Assembly: GCA_003242115.1 (NCBI GenBank)
Contig: QBMP01000303.1
Location: 1-5,169, forward strand
Direction of reading: 5' to 3'
Origin: Phormidesmis priestleyi
GTDB taxonomy: Bacteria; Cyanobacteriota; Cyanobacteriia; Phormidesmidales; Phormidesmidaceae
Length of the DNA stretch: 5,169 nucleotides
In this document: in pieces, positions 1-4,082 of the stretch
Numbering within the stretch: position 1 is the stretch's first letter
How the letters are laid out: every line of letters begins with the position of its first letter
The notes under the pieces: model-generated
What the model saw: only the letters and a program-made list of their open reading frames with translations
Told to the model about the DNA's origin: nothing
Database searches by the model: none
Translations under genes and position numbers: made by a program

Positions 1-185
1 GGCCCCCGCATCGGAGCCGAAGGGGCTCGGAAGCTGCCACCGCCGATGCGTCCGCCCGCGCGAGCTGCTAGTGCGCCATCTGCTTGGGAAAAGATCAGCA
101 GAAAAGCCAGTCCGAAGACAAAGCAGGATTTGAGTAAGGTATTGAGCTTGAGTTTGTGAGAAACGCTAGCCCAGATAGTTTTCAT
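1..185 (-). CDS. DUF1517 family exported protein, N-terminal part (runs off left edge)
   Basis: Reading leftwards from an ATG at 185-183, 61 codons are open to the window edge, so only the N-terminus is seen. Residues 1-20 are polar with several lysines, residues 21-32 are a hydrophobic core (CFVFGLAFLLIF), and ALA at 38-40 is a good signal peptidase I site, so the protein should be exported or placed in the thylakoid lumen or membrane. The first mature residues, ARAGGRIGGGSFRAPS, match the arginine/glycine start that I recall from cyanobacterial and chloroplast DUF1517 proteins, whose biochemical role is unknown. Upstream GAAAG, immediately before the ATG, is a weak ribosome site. The gene lies 153 bp downstream of thiS on the same strand; I see no terminator between them and no convincing promoter, so read-through from the thi genes is possible. 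The family call rests on one motif and is moderately sure; the existence of the gene is more certain. Confidence 0.72.
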   Translation of the reverse strand, partial: MKTIWASVSHKLKLNTLLKSCFVFGLAFLLIFSQADGALAARAGGRIGGGSFRAPSAPMRG

Positions 186-304
186 GCTTTCAACCACGTC
201 TAAATTCTTGATTTAACTGCTTCTACTTTAACGCCTTTCTTATTGGCAGCAGCGGTTGGCAGCTCTATCCGAAGGATGGGATTACCGTACTTAGGCGATT
301 CAAC

Positions 305-343
305 CCAGTGCCTTAATCCAGTGCCTTAATCCAGTGCCTTAAC
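305..343. repeat. 13-bp tandem repeat, three copies, spanning the thiS stop codon
   Basis: The unit CCAGTGCCTTAAT occurs at 305-317, 318-330 and 331-343. The third copy ends in C instead of T and includes the thiS stop codon (TTA at 339-341, read as TAA on the minus strand). Because the period is 13, the TAA carried by each copy (339-341, 326-328, 313-315) falls in a different frame relative to thiS, so the tail carries stops in all three frames. Confidence 0.9.
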
Positions 344-569
344 CGCCGCCGACGATGGTGACGATTTCGAGGCGATCGCCCTCACTCAGTTGGGTTGCGG
401 GCCATAGGCTACGGGTCAAAATTTCGCCATTGTATTCAACGGCAATTAGCTTGGGATTGAGCGAGATCTGTTCAAGAAAATCAGGTAGAGGAGTGCCTGA
501 CAAGCAGGTTTTAGCCTCTCCATTGACCTGTACATGAATCAGATCTGTAGCGTTATTCACTTTGTTCAC
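339..569 (-). CDS. thiS: ThiS, sulfur carrier protein for thiazole synthesis
   Basis: A 76-residue ubiquitin-fold protein. In this family the C-terminal glycine is adenylated by a ThiF-type enzyme and converted to a thiocarboxylate, which donates sulfur to ThiG in thiazole phosphate formation in the cytoplasm. The sequence shows the family core: VQVNGE near residues 13-18, a central LIAVEYNGEIL (residues 41-51), the RLEIVTIV strand (66-73) and the terminal GGG needed for activation. The reading frame opens with GTG (567-569), inside the 3' end of the upstream thiE, with a 17-base overlap. A second in-frame GTG lies at 558-560. Neither start has a recognisable Shine-Dalgarno sequence, so expression probably depends on translational coupling to thiE. 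About 12 residues precede the conserved first strand, slightly more than usual, so the exact start is less sure than the gene. No thiG or thiF is visible in the window. Confidence 0.93.
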   Translation of the reverse strand: MNKVNNATDLIHVQVNGEAKTCLSGTPLPDFLEQISLNPKLIAVEYNGEILTRSLWPATQLSEGDRLEIVTIVGGG

Positions 570-1821
570 GGATGTCTGAGCTATTGTTTTGGCCGTTATT
601 CAAGCCTTTGCTTGGCTCTTGAGTAGGGCTGTGAGCTACTTGGTGGGTTTGCTGGGCGAGCGATCGCGCCACTGCTGCGGGATCGCTCGCCGCCATCAGC
701 GCTCGAACTACCGCGACGCGAGTTGCCCCGGCAGCTAAGGTTGGGGCCAAATTTTCGGCATTGAGGCCACCGATTACAAACCAAGGCATCGTGGCATGTT
801 GGTCGGCGTAGCGCACGTAGTCATTGCCAGCAGCGGCCTTTCCTGGTTTGGTCGGGGTTTCATGCACCGGGCCAACGCCAATGTAGTCTGCACCTTCTGC
901 TAAAGCCCGCTGTAGCTCTTCTGGATTTGTCGTAGAGCGCCCCACAATTTTGTCAGGCCCTAAGATTTTTCGAGCGATCTCTATGGGTAAATCATGCTGA
1001 CCCAAGTGCACGCCGTCGGCCTCAGCGGCTAAGGCTATATCAGCTCGGTCATTCACAATAAAAAGCGCTCCGTACTGATGGCACAGCGCCTTTAGCTGTT
1101 GGGCGAGGTGCAGGCGCTGAGCGTCATTGGCTGATTTTTCGCGGTACTGAACAATGGCAATACCGCCTTGCAAAGCCGCTTCTACAACGCCCAATAAATC
1201 GGGCACTGGCGAGGTCACTAAGTAGGTGCGCGCCTGGATAAGCTTTGAGCGCAAGGCGGTGGAAGGAGCGTTGGGGGTCATAAAAGCCTCGGTCATCAGA
1301 GGATTCACTATTTGGCTATCGAGGCTGTAGAGCTGATAGCGCATTTGCTTACAGGCAGCAGCCATTTCTAAACTGTAGAGCTTGCCGTATTCTTCTAGCA
1401 CTCGCAAAGCCTCTTGGCTACGGGCAAAGTTGACCTGGAGGATGTCGAGTAAGCTGCTGCGAGTGGCTTCTTGAGGGTGGGTTAAGGCAGTGCCTAAGTC
1501 ATTGGGGGTATCGCGCGCTAGTCGAATTTCTGGGCTGTGCCAGTGGGCAACGGACTGGCGTAGGCTCTTGAATTCAGCCATCAAGGTTTCGTTATTGAGC
1601 CCAAAGCGGCACCATTCTTCAATAATCCGCATTCCCTCACGAGCCCTGTCTAAGTTGGCATCTAAGATACGGAAAAGGGCGCGATTTTCGGAGATACTAC
1701 CTTCTAAGCTACGAATATCTACGTTTTGAATATCTATGCTAGAGGCCCTTACATCGTGAGATAGCGGATGAGATTGAGGCTGAGTGTGAGCAAAAACTTC
1801 TGAAGGCGGATAATCTGACAA
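553..1821 (-). CDS. thiE: Cyanobacterial-type thiamine-phosphate synthase (ThiD2-like domain + ThiE)
   Basis: A 422-residue enzyme that couples HMP pyrophosphate with thiazole phosphate to give thiamine phosphate in the cytoplasm. Residues 1-47 are polar and poorly ordered in appearance. Residues 48-175 form the helical N-terminal domain typical of cyanobacterial ThiE (RILDANLDRAREG at 51-63, IIEEWCRFGL at 66-75, RVLEEYGKL at 140-148), classed with ThiD2, a family linked to HMP-phosphate kinase activity. Residues 190-390 are the ThiE TIM barrel, with QYREK 225-229, NDRAD 257-261 (metal/diphosphate site), DGVHLGQ 269-275, GRST 294-297, GADYIGVGP 310-318, TPTK 322-325 and IGG 350-352, so all expected active-site motifs are present. 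Residues 393-422 are a polar tail without family motifs. The only upstream start after the in-frame TAA near 1870 is TTG at 1821-1819, without a strong ribosome site; no ATG or GTG precedes the conserved domain. The 3' end overlaps thiS by 17 bases. The standalone thiamine-monophosphate kinase step is not encoded here. Confidence 0.94.
   Translation of the reverse strand: MSDYPPSEVFAHTQPQSHPLSHDVRASSIDIQNVDIRSLEGSISENRALFRILDANLDRAREGMRIIEEWCRFGLNNETLMAEFKSLRQSVAHWHSPEIRLARDTPNDLGTALTHPQEATRSSLLDILQVNFARSQEALRVLEEYGKLYSLEMAAACKQMRYQLYSLDSQIVNPLMTEAFMTPNAPSTALRSKLIQARTYLVTSPVPDLLGVVEAALQGGIAIVQYREKSANDAQRLHLAQQLKALCHQYGALFIVNDRADIALAAEADGVHLGQHDLPIEIARKILGPDKIVGRSTTNPEELQRALAEGADYIGVGPVHETPTKPGKAAAGNDYVRYADQHATMPWFVIGGLNAENLAPTLAAGATRVAVVRALMAASDPAAVARSLAQQTHQVAHSPTQEPSKGLNNGQNNSSDIREQSE
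655..691. repeat. Perfect 11-bp inverted repeat inside thiE, built on a HIP1 site
   Basis: GGCGAGCGATC at 655-665 and GATCGCTCGCC at 681-691 are perfect reverse complements separated by 15 bases. The left arm overlaps the HIP1 octamer at 660-667. It lies in codons for the end of the ThiE barrel (about residues 378-390) and could form a stable mRNA hairpin. There is no following T-run, so I do not call it a terminator. Confidence 0.6.
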
Positions 1822-1868
1822 ATTCGATGACTCACTGATAGCGTTTTGAGATCCGGGTGGGGGAAGAC

Positions 1869-1874
1869 TTTATA
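1869..1874 (-). promoter_or_regulatory. Possible -10 box for the thiE-thiS operon
   Basis: TATAAA on the minus strand (TTTATA on plus), 47 bases upstream of the TTG start of thiE. No convincing -35 hexamer sits 16-18 bases further upstream, so this is only a candidate. A start site near 1860 would leave a leader of roughly 40 bases. Confidence 0.25.
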
Positions 1875-1910
1875 TGTAAAAAGTTTGATGGAAGGGTGTG
1901 AGGTCATCAC

Positions 1911-1930
1911 TCAAGATCTCTCAAGATCTA
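1911..1930. repeat. 10-bp tandem repeat upstream of thiE
   Basis: TCAAGATCTC (1911-1920) is followed directly by TCAAGATCTA (1921-1930), nine of ten bases identical. It lies about 40-60 bp upstream of the candidate thiE -10 box, a position where a pair of activator sites would be expected, but no known factor motif is recognised. Confidence 0.6.
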
Positions 1931-2032
1931 CAGCTATCCTATATTGCTTTTGAGTTAACGATCTGGTTGGGCAACTGGCTAAGCGCTGGCCAAGAGACTA
2001 CCAAAAGCTAAGTGTTTACCGCTATTAGCGAC

Positions 2033-2069
2033 GGCTGTCAATACTGCATGAAAATACTTGACAACAGCC
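2033..2069. repeat. Imperfect inverted repeat covering the putative -35 box
   Basis: GGCTGTCAA (2033-2041) pairs with TTGACA (2058-2063) plus GCC (2067-2069), with ACA (2064-2066) as a 3-base bulge and a 16-base loop. TGTCAA/TTGACA is a perfect 6-bp core. Its right arm is the candidate -35 hexamer of the DUF1565 gene, so it could be an operator; the function is inferred. Confidence 0.45.
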
Positions 2070-2087
2070 GGCATGAAGTCGAATACT
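2058..2087 (+). promoter_or_regulatory. Candidate sigma-70-type promoter of the DUF1565 gene
   Basis: A perfect -35 hexamer TTGACA (2058-2063) is followed after 18 bases by AATACT (2082-2087), four of six matches to TATAAT. Transcription would start near 2094, giving a leader of about 70 or 110 bases depending on the start codon. A 6-bp inverted repeat, TGAAGT (2074-2079) and ACTTCA (2085-2090), overlaps the -10 box and might bind a repressor. Confidence 0.4.
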
Positions 2088-2196
2088 TCAAGAAATGGCA
2101 TTGCACTAAATTTCCTGAATTCATTGAATTAATTAGGTTTTAATCGGGTCGAGGCTACATCTCTATGTTGATGGGACGGTTGATTGGACACGGATT

Positions 2197-2202
2197 AGGT
2201 GA
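2197..2202 (+). promoter_or_regulatory. Ribosome binding site AGGTGA favouring the start at 2207
   Basis: AGGTGA ends four bases before ATG at 2207-2209 and pairs well with the 16S tail in the register of AAGGAGGTGA. The alternative ATG at 2165 has only GAGG (2151-2154), ten bases away. The 2207 start also gives a more normal signal peptide. Confidence 0.55.
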
Positions 2203-2206
2203 AGAT

Positions 2207-4039
2207 ATGCTGGGTAAACAAATGTTACACAAGTCAGCGCTAGCAGCGACTGCACTAAAGGCTACAGTAATGGCCACGTTGACAGCAGGAACGCTGCTGT
2301 TGGGTGCGATTCCGACGCTAGCTCAGGCATCTCAACCCATCCGCGAACAAGTTAGCCAGAACCCAATCAGGCAGAACTGGAACTTGATTGCTCAGTCTGC
2401 TCCTCGAACCGTAGCCGCAGGCTTGAGCGATCGCTCAGCAGCGCGCTATGAGACCATTTTTGTCGATGCCGCCGCCGGTAGCGATGCTGCCCAAGGCTTG
2501 GAAGGTCAGCCGCTGCGAACGGTGACCAGAGCCCTGGAAATTGCCTCTCCTAATACCGTGATTGTTTTGGCACCGGGACGCTATACCCAAGCCACGGGGG
2601 AAGTTTTTCCTTTGCAGCTTAAGTCTGGCGTGACAATTCAAGGAACACCAGGATCGCGCGATCGCACCGCAATTATTGCGGGTGGTGGCAATTTTGAGAG
2701 CTTGACGCGATCGAAGCAAAATGCCACCATTTTGGCCGAAGATCGAGCCGGGATTGCTCAAATTGCGGTTTCTAATCCCAACGGCTATGGCGTTTGGGTA
2801 GAGTCTGCAAGTCCGACCATTTTAGAGACGGCCTTTGTCGGTAGCCGCCAAGCGGGCCTTTATGTGGCAAACGGGTCGCCTCGCGTGCAGGGTAGCTACT
2901 TTTCAGGTAACCGGGTGGCGGGTGTCATTGTCTTTGGCGTTTCTAGCGCTAGCATTCAGAGCAATATTTTTGACGGCACAGGCGATGCACTGCGCGTCAT
3001 GGACGGGGCAACGCCTGAAATTATTGGCAACCGGATGACGAATAATGATGCGGGGTTAGTCCTCATAGGCAGTGCTTTACCCGTCTTTAGAGACAACCAG
3101 GTGACGGGAAATCGCCGCAACGATGTGGTGGAAGTCGCGGCTAGTGCACAAAATGTCTCAGCTTCAGCCGTTGCCCCAGAAGCTGAGACATCTGCTAGTG
3201 CACCTCCGACAGAACAGCCAGTGGCTATTAACGATTCAGCCATTAACGATTCAGTCAACCTGTCTAATCCGCCAATTCGACCCTCAATTAGTTCGACGCT
3301 GGTGAGTGCGCCAGTCAACCAACTGGCTTCAAGGACGCTGCCCAGCCTACCAGTCGTTCAGACTCGCTCTGAAGAGATTGCTGATCTGCCGCCGGTTTCA
3401 TCACCGCCGCAAATGGCCTCAGAGCCGACCGTAGAAGCAGATGCCGCTGCCGGATCGAATCAGATTCCGGATGGGGCACCGGGCGCGGCTCTACAGGCAC
3501 TACAATCTGGGCTATCTACAGCTAATTCTCAAGGCAATTCTCAGGCTAATTCCCAAGACGCTCCTCAATTAATTGCGAGAGATATTCCCGGCCCTCGGAT
3601 TTTGACAGATGATCAAGATCCCAATAACAGCGTGCCGAGTAATCTGCCAGCGGCTCGTCCATCAGCGCCCTCACCGCCACCGATTAACAGCGTTCCAGTG
3701 AACGTCAACCGCTTAGCAGTGCCTAGTGCCAGTATTCCGCTTGGCAATGGTGAATCTAATACGGCTTTCTTAGCGCCTTCTAATTCTATCGGTGGGGGCG
3801 GGCAATTCTATCTGTCTAGAGCCCAAGCGTTAGGGCTTCACTATCGGGTCTTTGTCGAGGCATCTGATCCGTCTATGCAAGATGAGGTCAGGGCGGTGGT
3901 GCCGGATGCGTTTCGCACTAACTTTGAAGGGCGAATGATGATGCAGGTAGGGGCTTTCCCGACTGAAGATGAGGCTCAAGCGCGGAAGCAATTGTTGGAA
4001 GACAACAACTTTAATGTGCGGGTGGAGTATCTTCCTTAA
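2207..4039 (+). CDS. Secreted DUF1565 beta-helix protein with C-terminal SPOR-like domain
   Basis: A 610-residue protein from ATG 2207 (624 residues if ATG 2165 is used, which adds 14 residues including acidic ones before the signal peptide). Residues 1-41 are a signal peptide: lysines at the start, a core around TAGTLLLGAIP, and cleavage after AQA. Residues 84-146 carry the DUF1565 start (IFVDAAAGSD, VIVLAPGRY, GVTIQG), and 195-302 are repeated right-handed beta-helix rungs (patterns such as GLYVANGSPRVQGSYFSGN). Residues 310-526 are a linker rich in Ser, Ala, Pro, Asn and Gln with short duplications. Residues 545-610 (YRVFVEA to QVGAFPTEDEAQARKQLLEDNNFNVRVEY, in pieces) resemble the SPOR peptidoglycan-binding fold and close the protein. 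A periplasmic or cell-wall role is inferred; beta-helix proteins of this type often bind or process carbohydrate, but no catalytic residues can be assigned. It is transcribed alone, divergent from thiE and convergent with the kinase gene. Confidence 0.9.
   Translation: MLGKQMLHKSALAATALKATVMATLTAGTLLLGAIPTLAQASQPIREQVSQNPIRQNWNLIAQSAPRTVAAGLSDRSAARYETIFVDAAAGSDAAQGLEGQPLRTVTRALEIASPNTVIVLAPGRYTQATGEVFPLQLKSGVTIQGTPGSRDRTAIIAGGGNFESLTRSKQNATILAEDRAGIAQIAVSNPNGYGVWVESASPTILETAFVGSRQAGLYVANGSPRVQGSYFSGNRVAGVIVFGVSSASIQSNIFDGTGDALRVMDGATPEIIGNRMTNNDAGLVLIGSALPVFRDNQVTGNRRNDVVEVAASAQNVSASAVAPEAETSASAPPTEQPVAINDSAINDSVNLSNPPIRPSISSTLVSAPVNQLASRTLPSLPVVQTRSEEIADLPPVSSPPQMASEPTVEADAAAGSNQIPDGAPGAALQALQSGLSTANSQGNSQANSQDAPQLIARDIPGPRILTDDQDPNNSVPSNLPAARPSAPSPPPINSVPVNVNRLAVPSASIPLGNGESNTAFLAPSNSIGGGGQFYLSRAQALGLHYRVFVEASDPSMQDEVRAVVPDAFRTNFEGRMMMQVGAFPTEDEAQARKQLLEDNNFNVRVEYLP
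3140..3203. repeat. Perfect 13-bp inverted repeat flanked by 10-bp direct repeats
   Basis: ATGTCTCAGCTTC (3153-3165) and GAAGCTGAGACAT (3179-3191) are perfect reverse complements around a 13-base loop. The same 10-mer GCTAGTGCAC flanks the pair at 3140-3149 and 3194-3203, exactly 54 bp (18 codons) apart. It lies at the junction of the beta-helix and the linker of the DUF1565 protein and keeps the frame. It has the outline of a tiny inserted element with target duplication, or of a foldback duplication, but it encodes nothing separate. Confidence 0.75.
3225..3254. repeat. 15-bp in-frame tandem duplication in the DUF1565 linker
   Basis: CTATTAACGATTCAG (3225-3239) is followed by CCATTAACGATTCAG (3240-3254), 14 of 15 identical. 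It encodes two successive AINDS units in the disordered-looking linker. Confidence 0.85.
3521..3556. repeat. 12-bp in-frame triple repeat in the DUF1565 linker
   Basis: Three imperfect units GCTAATTCTCAA, GGCAATTCTCAG and GCTAATTCCCAA (3521-3532, 3533-3544, 3545-3556) encode ANSQ-GNSQ-ANSQ. The third-position changes suggest an older expansion than the 15-bp duplication at 3225. Confidence 0.8.
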
Positions 4040-4056
4040 AGTTGTCGATTAGCGGT

Positions 4057-4082
4057 TGATCAAAAAATATGATCAAAAAATA
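4057..4082. repeat. 13-bp perfect tandem duplication spanning the kinase stop codon
   Basis: TGATCAAAAAATA occurs at 4057-4069 and again at 4070-4082. The second copy includes the kinase stop (TCA at 4073-4075, TGA on minus); the first copy supplies another TGA (4060-4062) in a different frame. TTGATCA (4056-4062) and TGATCAA (4070-4076) also form a 7-bp inverted repeat. Neither strand has a T-run after the stem, so a standard intrinsic terminator is not evident in this 33-bp convergent gap. Confidence 0.88.

Larger units (their letters stand above)
1822..2164. other. Divergent intergenic region between thiE and the DUF1565 gene
   Basis: 343 bp (385 bp if the downstream gene starts at 2207) lie between two divergently transcribed genes. 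The half near thiE holds a TATAAA box on the minus strand and a 10-bp tandem repeat. The half near the DUF1565 gene holds a TTGACA-based promoter candidate with overlapping inverted repeats, then an AT-rich leader containing the small palindrome AATTCATTGAATT (2118-2130). Two short open frames overlap here: 2012-2143 plus (GTG start, 43 residues) and 1979-2101 minus (ATG start, 40 residues). Neither is long enough to call as a gene. I found no TPP-riboswitch thi-box before thiE and no tRNA-like fold. Confidence 0.6.

Noticed and set aside
186..338. Intrinsic terminator between thiS and the DUF1517 gene
   Set aside because: Only a small ATCC-TTC-GGAT hairpin is visible (minus strand, near 270-280), with no T-run after it.
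305..343. CRISPR-like or iteron array
   Set aside because: The units are contiguous 13-mers without spacers and there are only three, so it is neither a CRISPR array nor a convincing origin iteron set.
1490..1729. Plus-strand 79-residue open frame
   Set aside because: It is antisense to conserved ThiD2-like codons of thiE, has no family features and no ribosome site.
1822..2000. TPP riboswitch upstream of thiE
   Set aside because: The minus-strand leader lacks the thi-box core (CTGAGA and the later ACCTGAT-type segment), and only about 50 bases separate the stop of the upstream frame from the thiE start.
2435..2761. Minus-strand 108-residue open frame
   Set aside because: It is antisense to the conserved DUF1565 region and shows no recognisable protein features.
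2956..3318. Minus-strand 120-residue open frame
   Set aside because: It is antisense to the beta-helix and Ala/Ser-rich linker codons of the DUF1565 gene; its Ala/Ser/Thr-rich product reflects that codon bias.
4040..4082. Bidirectional terminator in the convergent gap
   Set aside because: The 7-bp stem TTGATCA/TGATCAA is AT-rich, and on neither strand is it followed by a run of T; the A/T run lies in the loop.
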